Part shown: piece by piece, positions 32,699 through 41,020 of the stretch
Numbering within the stretch: position 1 is the first letter of the stretch
Layout: each line of letters opens with the position of its first letter
Origin: CG2-30-46-19 sp034414555
GTDB taxonomy: Bacteria > Chloroflexota > Dehalococcoidia > GIF9 > AB-539-J10
Length of the DNA: 61,670 bases
Assembly: GCA_034414555.1 (NCBI GenBank)
Contig: DAOUMA010000018.1
Span: forward strand, 1 to 61,670
Direction: 5' to 3'
The notes under the pieces: model-generated
Database searches by the model: none
Told to the model about the DNA's origin: nothing
Seen by the model: the letters and a program-made list of their open reading frames with translations, nothing else
Translations under genes and position numbers: made by a program

Positions 32699-32855
32699 CA
32701 CCTCCTTTCTTGCAGCGTGAGCATATCTCGCCGGGCTCTCGTCGCTACTCCCCAACATTGTAGCCGCGAGGTCTATTCCCTCACCTGATATCCCCGGGTA
32801 CTCCTCCCAGGTTCAGGCTTGATTTCTACTCTCCTATCTCCACACTCGTGATGCA

Positions 32856-34817
32856 CTACGATTGAAGTTGTTCAAGGTTCTCATAGTAATCCAAGGATTC
32901 CGGGTTGACTAAAGCAGCTCTTTGGGCATCCGCCACTGGCCTATTATGTATTATATTTCTGACCGCACTTTCAACCTTCTTCATATTCAGGGTATAAGGA
33001 ATGTCTGGTACTTCGATGATCTTAGCTGGGACATGTCGAGGGGAAGCTTTTTCACGTAGAGTCTTTTTAATCTTGTTTTCCAAATCTTCTGTTAAATTAT
33101 ATCCTTCAGCAAGTTTAACGAAGAGAATAATACGTTGGTCTCCCTCCCAGCTCTGCCCTATGGCGAGGCTATCAGCGACTTCTTCCAATTTTTCCACTTG
33201 ATTATATATCTCAGCAGTACCTATTCGGACTCCAGAGGGCTTTAACACGGAATCAGAACGGCCGAAGAAAGTGACCCCGTGCGTATCACTGTGAAACATA
33301 ACGTAATCACCATGACGCCATACATTAGGATAGACCTCAAAGTAAGCCTCTTTATATTTTTCACCATCTGGGTCATTCCAGAAGTAAAGTGGCATGGAAG
33401 GAGCCGGAGCTTCGCACACAAGCTCTCCTTCTTTGTCAAATATCGGGTCACCTTTTTCATCGTACGACTTTATTTTCATCCCTAGGGCTGGCCCCTGTAA
33501 TTCACCGGCATATACAGGACTGATGGGGCTTCCGGTGCAAAAACTACCATTGATATCTGTGCCGCCCGAACTAGAATTGAGCCACACATCCTTTTTGACT
33601 TCCTGATAAACATACTCAAATCCTTCAGGCGAAAGAGGTGAACCAGTTTGCCATATTTGTTGTAATGATGACAAATCATAATCCTTTCCAGGCTTGAGAC
33701 CTTGGCTTCTAAGAAAGTTGATATAACTCGCGCTACAACCGAACATCGTTACTTTTTCATTCTGAATTAGCCTCCACATAGCGCCTGGGTCAGGATAATT
33801 GGGATTGCCGTCGTATAAGATTAGAGTGTTTCCTACCGCTAAGGAACTTAGCATCCAATTCCACATCATCCAGCTACAAGTTGTTATAAAAAAGTGAACA
33901 TCTTCTCGTTTTAAATCGGTATGCAGCATTAGCTCCTTTAAATGATTGATAAGAATTCCGCCAGCTCCCTGAACCATGGACTTTGGCTTGCCAGTTGTTC
34001 CAGAAGAGAACATAATGAATACGGGATGATCAAAGGGTAATTGTTCAAACTGAATTTCAAGTCCTCTTTCCTTAGATAGAAAATCCTCATAATGCACAGA
34101 GTTAGGAATGTAGCCAATATCAGATTTCTCTCCCGTATAGGAAGCTACTATAACTCTTTTAATTGAAGGTATTCCCTTCAAAGCCTCAGCAACATTGGGA
34201 AGGGAATTGAACCTTTTCCCTTTATAATAATATCCATCAACAGTGAACAAAACTTTTGGTTCAATTTGACCAAAACGGTCTATAACTGCCCCTGGGCCAA
34301 TATCGGTGGCGCAGGATGACCATATAGCACCAATGCTGGTAGCAGCAACCATAGCAATAGCTGTCTCCATCATATTAGGCATATAGGCGGCTACCCGGTC
34401 TCCTGGCTTAATTCCTGTCTCCCGAAGTGATTTTGCCAGACGTGCTACAGAGTCATAAAGCTCTGCATAACTCATTTTGGCTAATTTTTGAGTCTCTCCT
34501 TTGAATATAAAAGCTGTATGGTCATCCCTGTATCTTAAGAGATTCTCGGCAAAATTCAACCTCGCCCCAATAAACCACTTTGCCCCCGGGAACTTGGTAA
34601 GGTTATCAACAACCATATCGTACTTTTTTGATGCCTTGATGCCTACAAAATCCCACACGGAAGCCCAGAAACCGGGTATATTATTTACCGACCAATCATA
34701 AAGCTCCCAATAAGAATGGAAATTCTGTCCATAACGCTTATTCACCAGGTCGATAAACTTGCTCATATTGGCCTTGCTCTTTCTTTCCTCCGATGGCTCC
34801 CAGAGTAACTTGCCCAT
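32856..34817 (-). CDS. acetoacetyl-CoA synthetase
   Basis: A 653-residue acyl-adenylate-forming ligase. The N-terminus WEPSEERKSKANMSKF and GKWFIGA-like PGAKWFIGARLNFAENLL are typical of acetoacetate-CoA ligase, longer than most acyl-CoA synthetases. FSSGTTGKPKSMVQG is the AMP-binding motif, NSSSGGTDINGSF is the substrate-side motif, and FGRSDSVLKPSGVRIGTAEI the hinge. It activates acetoacetate with ATP and CoA. AGGAGGGCAGCC precedes the ATG. The decarboxylase-like protein at 10.8 kb and the thiolase pair here suggest ketone-body or beta-keto acid metabolism. Confidence 0.88.
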   Translation of the reverse strand: MGKLLWEPSEERKSKANMSKFIDLVNKRYGQNFHSYWELYDWSVNNIPGFWASVWDFVGIKASKKYDMVVDNLTKFPGAKWFIGARLNFAENLLRYRDDHTAFIFKGETQKLAKMSYAELYDSVARLAKSLRETGIKPGDRVAAYMPNMMETAIAMVAATSIGAIWSSCATDIGPGAVIDRFGQIEPKVLFTVDGYYYKGKRFNSLPNVAEALKGIPSIKRVIVASYTGEKSDIGYIPNSVHYEDFLSKERGLEIQFEQLPFDHPVFIMFSSGTTGKPKSMVQGAGGILINHLKELMLHTDLKREDVHFFITTCSWMMWNWMLSSLAVGNTLILYDGNPNYPDPGAMWRLIQNEKVTMFGCSASYINFLRSQGLKPGKDYDLSSLQQIWQTGSPLSPEGFEYVYQEVKKDVWLNSSSGGTDINGSFCTGSPISPVYAGELQGPALGMKIKSYDEKGDPIFDKEGELVCEAPAPSMPLYFWNDPDGEKYKEAYFEVYPNVWRHGDYVMFHSDTHGVTFFGRSDSVLKPSGVRIGTAEIYNQVEKLEEVADSLAIGQSWEGDQRIILFVKLAEGYNLTEDLENKIKKTLREKASPRHVPAKIIEVPDIPYTLNMKKVESAVRNIIHNRPVADAQRAALVNPESLDYYENLEQLQS

Positions 34818-34845
34818 GGCTGCCCTCCTTTCTAAATTGCTAAGC

Positions 34846-34932
34846 TTATTCCCCCGAGCTTAATTGTAAACTTTTCATATCAGTGTCATGCCAGCCTAGG
34901 GCTTCTCCTATTCCTTCCTGTAATACTTCCAT
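34846..34932 (-). CDS. possible 28-residue small ORF upstream of acetoacetyl-CoA synthetase
   Basis: MEVLQEGIGEALGWHDTD begins a 28-residue frame ending in SLQLSSGE. GAGGAGGC lies about 8 nt upstream of the ATG. It ends 28 nt before the synthetase start. It is acidic and has no known family; it could be a small protein or leader. Evidence is limited to its position and ribosome site. Confidence 0.3.
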   Translation of the reverse strand: MEVLQEGIGEALGWHDTDMKSLQLSSGE

Positions 34933-35073
34933 TTTCGCCTGCCTCCTCGCTGTAAATTACTGCTGAACAACTTGTATATCATAGCACTTGGCAGTTCTGT
35001 TTGGGGAGGTGATATGACGGATACAGCAGATTGACCACTGGCTATTTTCTCCCTTATACTGTGGTGTTTTGAT

Positions 35074-36246
35074 ATGAAGATTCATGAATATCAAGCTAAG
35101 GCTCTTATGTTGCAATTTGGCATTCCAGTCCCAAAGGGGAGGGTGGCTTTTACTCCTGCTGAAGCTAGAGCAATAGCTGAGGAAATCGGGGGGAAAGTGG
35201 TGGTCAAGGCTCAAGTCTATGCTGGTGGCAGGGGGAAGGCTGGTGGGATAAAGATGGCTGATATCCCCGAGGAAGCGGAGATGGCAGCCAGCCAGTCGCT
35301 GGGAACAAGGATGGTGACGCATCAAACCGGTGCTGAAGGCGTGCCGATAAGCAGGGTGCTGGTGGAGGAGGCAAGCGAGATAAGCCGTGAGCTTTATATC
35401 AGCGTTCTTGTTGATGGCACCACGAAGCTGCCTCTCATGATGGCCAGCGAAGCTGGTGGCATGGAAATTGAAGAGGTGGCTCAGGCAGCCCCGGAGAAAA
35501 TATTAAAGGTCTTCATTGACCCCGCTATCGGGTTCCAGCCTTTCCAGGGACGCAAATTGGCTTATGGGATGAATTTAACGGGCGAGCAGGTAGCCGAGGC
35601 AACCAGGCTGATGACTAATCTCTACCAGCTGTTCATGACCAAAGATTGCTCTTTAGCTGAAATCAATCCTTTAGCCGTTACCGCTGATGAAAGACTGTTA
35701 GCTTTAGATGCCAAGCTTAACTTTGATGATAATGCCCTGTTTCGGCATAAAGACATTCAGGAACTCCATGACGAGGAGCAAGAGGAACCATTGGAAGTTC
35801 AAGCTCGCCAGTGGGGGATAAATAATTATGTGAAAATGGATGGCAACATTGGTTGTATGGTCAATGGTGCTGGGCTGGCGATGGCGGTGAATGACCTTAT
35901 TCAATATTGTGGGGGTAGTGCGGCAAACTTTCTCGACATTGGCACACTTAACACTACTGAGAGGGTGGTCAATGCCTTTAGGATGTTCGTTGCTGACCCC
36001 AGGATAAAGGCAGTGCTGGTAAATATATTTGGCGGCATGGCAAGGGTGGATGTTATTGCTAGAGGCATAGTAGAAGCCTATCAGCAGATGGATATCAGCT
36101 TTCCGGTGGTCGTCAGGTTGGCGGGAACGAACATTGACGAAGGCAAACGAATTCTAGCTGAATCGGGAATAAATTTCATTGAGGCGAGGGATTTTTATGA
36201 CGGTGCCGATAAAGTGGTTCAATCTGCGAAAGGGCGGAAAAAGTGA
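35074..36246 (+). CDS. sucC: succinyl-CoA synthetase, beta subunit
   Basis: A 390-residue ATP-grasp subunit. MKIHEYQAKALMLQFGIPVPKG is the SucC start (given here as MKIHEYQAKALM), with VVKAQVYAGGRGKAGGIK, EINPLAVT, and NIFGGMARVDVIARGI near the end. It binds nucleotide and succinate while SucD carries the phospho-His. No good ribosome site precedes the ATG at 35074; a six-codon frame (MTDTAD) with a perfect site lies ~65 nt upstream. The start overlaps sucD by one codon. Confidence 0.95.
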   Translation: MKIHEYQAKALMLQFGIPVPKGRVAFTPAEARAIAEEIGGKVVVKAQVYAGGRGKAGGIKMADIPEEAEMAASQSLGTRMVTHQTGAEGVPISRVLVEEASEISRELYISVLVDGTTKLPLMMASEAGGMEIEEVAQAAPEKILKVFIDPAIGFQPFQGRKLAYGMNLTGEQVAEATRLMTNLYQLFMTKDCSLAEINPLAVTADERLLALDAKLNFDDNALFRHKDIQELHDEEQEEPLEVQARQWGINNYVKMDGNIGCMVNGAGLAMAVNDLIQYCGGSAANFLDIGTLNTTERVVNAFRMFVADPRIKAVLVNIFGGMARVDVIARGIVEAYQQMDISFPVVVRLAGTNIDEGKRILAESGINFIEARDFYDGADKVVQSAKGRKK

Positions 36247-37124
36247 GCATACTTGTAAACCAAGGAACTAAGCTTCTGGTTCAGGGAATCACTGGCGGAG
36301 AGGGCAGCTTTCATACCCAGCGTTGTATGGAGTACGGCACAAAAGTGGTAGCCGGGGTTACCCCAGGGAAAGGGGGTAGTGAGGTTTTTGGCGTTCCCGT
36401 TTTCAACAGCGTGGAACAGGCGGTGACTGAAACTGGAGCCAATGCCAGTATCATCTTTGTCCCTCCTGCTTTTGCCGCTGATGCTATCATGGAGGCAATA
36501 GATGCTGACATACCTTTGATTGTGTGTATCACCGAAGGTATACCGGTTATGGATATGGTCAAGGTGCACAGCTATCTTAGGGGTAAATCCACCCGACTTA
36601 TCGGGCCCAATTGCCCTGGGGTCATTTCTCCGGGCAAATGTAGGGTGGGCATTATGGTGGGGGAGATTCATCTCCCCGGCAATGTGGGAGTGGTCTCCCG
36701 CAGTGGTACCCTGACTTATGAGGTTGTGGCTCAGCTCACCAGCTTGGGAATGGGGCAATCTACCTGTGTTGGCATCGGTGGTGATGCCTTACCGGGGAGC
36801 ACTTTTAGTGATATCCTGAAGCTGTTTGAGGCTGATGATGATACTAAAGCTGTAGTTCTTGTTGGTGAGATAGGGGGCACTTTTGAGCAGGAGGCTGCGG
36901 AGTTCATTAAAGTTGAAATGTCCAAGCCTGTAGTTGCTTTTGTTGCTGGCAGCACTGCTCCTTCAGGTAAAAGGATGGGGCATGCTGGGGCTATTATCGC
37001 TGGCACTGCGGGTAAAGCTTCGGAGAAAATAAAAGCCCTATCTGCCGCCGGGGCTATCATTGCCTCCAACCCGGCAGAAATCGGCCTCACTACCAAAAGA
37101 GTGTTAGATGGAGTCAGCACATAG
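36243..37124 (+). CDS. sucD: succinyl-CoA synthetase, alpha subunit
   Basis: A 293-residue CoA-binding subunit. LVQGITGGEGSFHTQ, GTKVVAGVTPGKGG, VSRSGTLTYEVVAQLT and GHAGAIIAG, whose His is phosphorylated, are all present. It starts with GTG overlapping the sucC stop (GTGA), showing translational coupling. With SucC it makes ATP or GTP from succinyl-CoA, and in reverse, which suits the many acyl-CoA steps in the window. It ends just before pabB. Confidence 0.95.
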   Translation: MSILVNQGTKLLVQGITGGEGSFHTQRCMEYGTKVVAGVTPGKGGSEVFGVPVFNSVEQAVTETGANASIIFVPPAFAADAIMEAIDADIPLIVCITEGIPVMDMVKVHSYLRGKSTRLIGPNCPGVISPGKCRVGIMVGEIHLPGNVGVVSRSGTLTYEVVAQLTSLGMGQSTCVGIGGDALPGSTFSDILKLFEADDDTKAVVLVGEIGGTFEQEAAEFIKVEMSKPVVAFVAGSTAPSGKRMGHAGAIIAGTAGKASEKIKALSAAGAIIASNPAEIGLTTKRVLDGVST

Positions 37125-37142
37125 AAGAAGAGAAGGGAAAGC

Positions 37143-38720
37143 TTGCTTGGAGAATGGCAAAGAGTTCAAATTGGAAAGCCAGTGCACGTAAGTCGCTGCC
37201 CTCTCGTTGAAGAAATCTCTAGTCCTCTGACTGCTCTAGAGGCTTTTGCCTTGATCAAGGATAATCCCTACAGCTTCTTCCTGGACGGCGGCATGGATCC
37301 ACAGAGGCTGGGACACTATTCTTTCATTGGTAGCAATCCATTTCTAGTAATGAGCAGCCGAGGTACAGAGGTCACCTTAATTGATGGAGACAGACGAGAG
37401 GCCTTGTACGGTAACCCGTTCGATGTATTGGGGAGATTGCTGGAAAAGTATAAATTGGACCATTGCTGGGCACCCGTGCCGTTCCTTGGTGGGGCAGTTG
37501 GCTATCTTGGCTATGACCTGTGCCATTTTATCGAGCATCTACCGTCTACAGCTATAGACGACCTCAAGTTTCCCGAAAGTTATTTTGCCTTCTATGACAC
37601 TGTGGTCGCCTTTGACCACCTTGAGACGAGAGCTTACCTTGTTGCCACAGGTTTTCCTGAGACGGAGGAAAGTCTGAGGTTAGCACGAGCTAGAATGCGC
37701 ATCGAAGAGATGAGGGACTGGCTTTATTCCTCCATCCCTGGCCGGGAGGTTCAAACCTCTCTTTCTCGGAAGAAGAGGTTGGGTGAAAGTGAGATTCAAT
37801 CTCCCGGGGAAAATGGGGAGCTCGTACTTAAGTCCAACTTCACCCCCGAGGCATATATCGGGACTGTAGATAGAGTGCGGAAATACATCGCCGCAGGCGA
37901 CGTGTTTCAGGTAAACCTTTCCCAGAGGTTTGAGACCAAGTTGACCATTTCGCCTTACGAGCTGTATCAACGGCTGAGAGATGTTAACCCTGCTCCCTTT
38001 GCCAGCTACCTCAACTTCGATGGAATAACGATTGTCAGTGCCTCCCCGGAAAGATTCCTCAAGGTTCAAGGTGATCTGGTGGAAACACGACCGATAAAAG
38101 GGACAAGACCACGAGGCAAAGACCCTGCGGAAGATGAACGCCTGGCTCATGAGTTGGTTCACAACATCAAAGACCGAGCCGAGAATGTCATGATCGTTGA
38201 CCTGGAGAGAAGCGACTTGGGACGGGTTTGTCGCTATGGCACAGTAAAGGTTCCCGAACTGGCTATCCTGGAAATCTTTCCTACCGTGTTTCATCTTACC
38301 TCGACCGTCGTCGGCAGGTTGCGTCAGGAGGCGACCAGCATTGACCTGCTCAAAGCTACCTTTCCTGGCGGCTCCATTACTGGTGCCCCTAAGGTGAGGG
38401 CCATGGAGATCATTGATGAGCTGGAGCCAACGAGAAGAAGTGTCTACACTGGCTCTATAGGTTATCTGGGCTTCAATGGAGACTTGGATATCAATATCGT
38501 TATCCGCACCTTCCTGATTAAGAGAGGCAAAGCTTACTTTCAGGTAGGCGGTGGCATTGTTTATGACTCCGATCCCGAAGGTGAGTATCTGGAAACTCTG
38601 GACAAGGCTAGGGCTCTAATTCAAGCCTTGCAGCTGGCGCCCGGAAGTGATCGTGACAGCAGAGTAAAGGAAAAGAAGAAATTACAGATTCCTGGGGGTA
38701 TGGATGGTACTGATAATTGA
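37143..38720 (+). CDS. pabB: aminodeoxychorismate synthase component I
   Basis: A 525-residue chorismate-utilising enzyme. The active-site segment reads VETRPIKGTRPRGKDPAED; the Lys of PIKGT is the nucleophile that marks PabB, whereas TrpE has PIAGT. Other motifs are FQVNLSQRFET, NPAPFASYLNF, VERSDLGRVC-like LERSDLGRVCRYG, and PGGSITGAPKVRAMEII. Gene order pabB-pabA-pabC agrees. The start is TTG 37143, 18 nt after sucD; GTG 37182 is a possible alternative. It makes 4-amino-4-deoxychorismate for folate. The short stretch after residue 510 is a charged tail. Confidence 0.85.
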   Translation: MLGEWQRVQIGKPVHVSRCPLVEEISSPLTALEAFALIKDNPYSFFLDGGMDPQRLGHYSFIGSNPFLVMSSRGTEVTLIDGDRREALYGNPFDVLGRLLEKYKLDHCWAPVPFLGGAVGYLGYDLCHFIEHLPSTAIDDLKFPESYFAFYDTVVAFDHLETRAYLVATGFPETEESLRLARARMRIEEMRDWLYSSIPGREVQTSLSRKKRLGESEIQSPGENGELVLKSNFTPEAYIGTVDRVRKYIAAGDVFQVNLSQRFETKLTISPYELYQRLRDVNPAPFASYLNFDGITIVSASPERFLKVQGDLVETRPIKGTRPRGKDPAEDERLAHELVHNIKDRAENVMIVDLERSDLGRVCRYGTVKVPELAILEIFPTVFHLTSTVVGRLRQEATSIDLLKATFPGGSITGAPKVRAMEIIDELEPTRRSVYTGSIGYLGFNGDLDINIVIRTFLIKRGKAYFQVGGGIVYDSDPEGEYLETLDKARALIQALQLAPGSDRDSRVKEKKKLQIPGGMDGTDN

Positions 38721-39282
38721 TAACTATGACTCCTTTGTTTACAACCTGGCACAATATGTAGGGGAGCTAGGCTGGGAGCCTAGGGTGTTTCGCAACAACC
38801 AGATTAATTTACCTGACATTGAAATGCTGAATCCCAGCCACATTATCATCTCCCCCGGACCGTGCACCCCTTTGGAAGCTAATATCTCCAACGATGTGGT
38901 GCGATACTTTGGCGGGAAAATCCCTATCCTGGGGGTATGCTTGGGGCACCAATGTATTGGGTATGCCTACGGAGGTAGAATTGGCCGGGCTCTGCCGGTC
39001 CATGGTAAGACCTCCCTTATCTACCATGATGGTAAGACTATCTATCAGGACCTAGCTAATCCCTTCCCGGCCGCCCGCTATCATTCCTTGATTATTGAAA
39101 CTGGAAGCTTCCCACCGTCTTTGGAAATAAGCGCCCAAAATCAGGAGGGGCAAATAATGGGTGTAAGACATAAAAACTACGTTGTGGAAGGGGTTCAGTT
39201 TCATCCTGAATCGATTCTCACTGAGGTTGGACACGCTCTCCTGGCCAAGTTTCTCCATTTTACCCAGCCAGTTTGGTGTTAA
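38704..39282 (+). CDS. pabA: aminodeoxychorismate synthase, glutamine amidotransferase component
   Basis: A 192-residue class I glutamine amidotransferase. MVLIIDNYDSFVYNLAQYVG-type start, GVCLGHQCIGYAYGG with the catalytic Cys, and GVQFHPESILTE with His and Glu complete the triad. It supplies ammonia to PabB. The ATG lies inside the end of pabB (17 nt overlap), so the two are translationally linked. PabA and TrpG are often interchangeable; the neighbouring PIKGT-type PabB favours PabA. Confidence 0.88.
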   Translation: MVLIIDNYDSFVYNLAQYVGELGWEPRVFRNNQINLPDIEMLNPSHIIISPGPCTPLEANISNDVVRYFGGKIPILGVCLGHQCIGYAYGGRIGRALPVHGKTSLIYHDGKTIYQDLANPFPAARYHSLIIETGSFPPSLEISAQNQEGQIMGVRHKNYVVEGVQFHPESILTEVGHALLAKFLHFTQPVWC

Positions 39283-39406
39283 GGTCGTATTTAACTGATG
39301 TGAAGTGATGTTAGCTACGAGCTTTATTTTTTCTGTTAAAGGAGGGATGGAAGGGGTGACCCTCGTCCACCCGCCGTTTATGTGGGTGGGGATGTGAGGT
39401 GAAATC

Positions 39407-40258
39407 ATGATGGAAATTATTTATCTTAATGGCCACCTTGTGCCCCGCTCCAAGGCTAAACTATCCCCGTTCGACCATGGTTTTCTCTATGGTTACGGAC
39501 TATTCGAGACCATGCGGGCCTATAACGGGAACATATTTCGCCTCGACCGTCACCTGACTCGCCTTCGCCACTCTGCCGAGAGCCTTGGCCTGAGAGCCAA
39601 GCTAGATGTTTTCGACTTAGAGAGTGCTTGTGTGGAAACTTTACAAGCCAATAAGCTCAAGGATGCTCGCCTGAGGCTCACTATCACGGCAGGAGAAGGT
39701 GATATGACTCCTGACCTCGACACCTGTTCTAACCTAACTGTTTTGGTCACCGCCAAAAATTTCGTTCCATTGCCTCTGGAAAGATATGAGCAGGGATTTA
39801 AAGCAGTGCTATCCTTTGTGCGCCGTGATAGTCAGTCAGCTCTGTCCCGGCTGAAATCCACTTGCTATGTAAGTAATATCTTAGCCAGGATGGAAGCCAA
39901 AGCGGCTGGCTGCGATGAAGCTATCGTGCTTAATGAACTGGATTACATAGCCGAAGGCAGCACGAGCAATATTTTCCTGGTGAGTCGGGGCGAGCTTATC
40001 ACCCCTTCCCTGGAAAGCGGCATCTTGCCCGGGATTACCCGAGAGGCGGTCTTGGAAATAGCTCGGGATCTAAATATTAAGACAGCGGAAAGACAGGTGA
40101 AGCTGAGAGAGCTAAGCAGAGCTGGAGAGGCCTTTGTTACCAATTCCATAATAGAGGTCATGCCTCTAACTTGGCTCAATGGCGAACCCATCGGCACGGG
40201 CAGACCAGGAAGGCTGACTAGAAATTTGATGGCTGCCTACAAGGAACTTGTAAGATAG
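39407..40258 (+). CDS. pabC: aminotransferase class IV, likely 4-amino-4-deoxychorismate lyase
   Basis: A 283-residue fold-type IV PLP enzyme. The first part has FDHGFLYGYGLFETMRAYNG, the Lys that binds PLP lies in KSTCYVSNILARMEAK, and EGSTSNIFLV binds the phosphate. Length and motifs fit both PabC and branched-chain aminotransferases; the position behind pabB-pabA suggests PabC, which releases p-aminobenzoate. Two ATGs in a row (39407, 39410) follow GAGGTGA. A 124-nt gap with a CCACCC/GGGTGG hairpin separates it from pabA. Confidence 0.78.
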   Translation: MMEIIYLNGHLVPRSKAKLSPFDHGFLYGYGLFETMRAYNGNIFRLDRHLTRLRHSAESLGLRAKLDVFDLESACVETLQANKLKDARLRLTITAGEGDMTPDLDTCSNLTVLVTAKNFVPLPLERYEQGFKAVLSFVRRDSQSALSRLKSTCYVSNILARMEAKAAGCDEAIVLNELDYIAEGSTSNIFLVSRGELITPSLESGILPGITREAVLEIARDLNIKTAERQVKLRELSRAGEAFVTNSIIEVMPLTWLNGEPIGTGRPGRLTRNLMAAYKELVR

Positions 40259-40307
40259 TACGCTTTTAGGTGTATCGGCTGGGGAAGGCGTAGTGATGTT
40301 AAGGAAG

Positions 40308-40410
40308 GACTAGCAATTGGAGGCGAACTCACAAAGCTTGTTCGATTGCAGGTAGGGATAAAGTCCTTGATGTCGGAATGGGCGCGGTCGTTGGCGATGG
40401 GCTTTGCCAG
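40308..40410 (+). pseudogene. possible remnant of a SAM-dependent methyltransferase
   Basis: The plus strand reads LAIGGELTKLVRLQ, then after a one-base shift GRDKVLDVGMGAVVGDG. Joined, these resemble the start of a class I methyltransferase (GGE-T-L...G-KVLDVGCGTG, the SAM-binding motif I). No start codon, no full frame and no downstream motif are present. It lies between pabC and the fumarase subunit. The case rests on one short motif. Confidence 0.35.
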
Positions 40411-40419
40411 GCCCCTTAC

Positions 40420-40983
40420 TTAAGAGGCTTTCACCCGATATTTGGCCTTTCCTTCCTCGTAAAGGTCGCCGCCATAAATGTCATTTATTACTGTAACCGG
40501 GAAGTCCTCTACTTCAAGGTGTCGGAGCGCCTCAGCACCGAGTTCTTCGTAGGCTACCACCTCTGCCTTTTTGATGCTTTTGGAAATAAGTGCGCCAGCA
40601 CCGCCTATGGCGCCTAGGTATACCGCTTTATACTTCACCATAGCATCCTTTACTGTCTTTGACCTCAATCCCTTGCCGATCATCCCTTTCAACCCTTTAG
40701 CTATCAAGAGGGGTGAGTAAGCATCCATACGCCCGCTGGTGGTGGGACCAGCAGACCCTATCGGTCTTCCCGGTCTTGCCGGAGAAGGCCCCATGAAATA
40801 TATCGTCTCCCCCTTGATATCGATGGGCAAGGGTTTTCCTTGCTCCATAGCTTCAACTATCCTCTTATGGGCGGCATCACGCCCCACGTACATAACGCCG
40901 GTGAGCAGGAGGTTATCTCCTGCCCTGAGCTCCTTCAAAGTTTCATCGGTTAACGGAAGTCTAACTTTTTTAACTTGAGCCAT
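40420..40983 (-). CDS. class I fumarase/tartrate dehydratase, beta subunit
   Basis: A 187-residue C-terminal-type subunit of iron-sulfur fumarase. KKVRLPLTDETLKELRAGD, LLTGVMYVGRDAAHKR, YFMGPSPARPGRPIGSAGPTTSGRMD and VINDIYGGDLYEE match the FumA C-terminal half and two-subunit enzymes. The catalytic SGRMD segment is present. The alpha subunit, which holds the [4Fe-4S] cluster and normally sits just upstream, is absent from the window. It either pairs with an alpha subunit elsewhere or is a leftover. Confidence 0.85.
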   Translation of the reverse strand: MAQVKKVRLPLTDETLKELRAGDNLLLTGVMYVGRDAAHKRIVEAMEQGKPLPIDIKGETIYFMGPSPARPGRPIGSAGPTTSGRMDAYSPLLIAKGLKGMIGKGLRSKTVKDAMVKYKAVYLGAIGGAGALISKSIKKAEVVAYEELGAEALRHLEVEDFPVTVINDIYGGDLYEEGKAKYRVKAS

Positions 40984-41020
40984 AACAACCTCTCCTTTTC
41001 ACCTTATTGTCATTGCGAAT

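Noticed and set aside
37680..38294. 204-codon minus frame inside pabB
   Set aside because: It is a shadow of a strongly supported gene.
40378..40617. 79-codon plus frame opposite the fumarase subunit
   Set aside because: Only its first ~10 codons carry the methyltransferase-like remnant; the rest is antisense of the fumarase gene.
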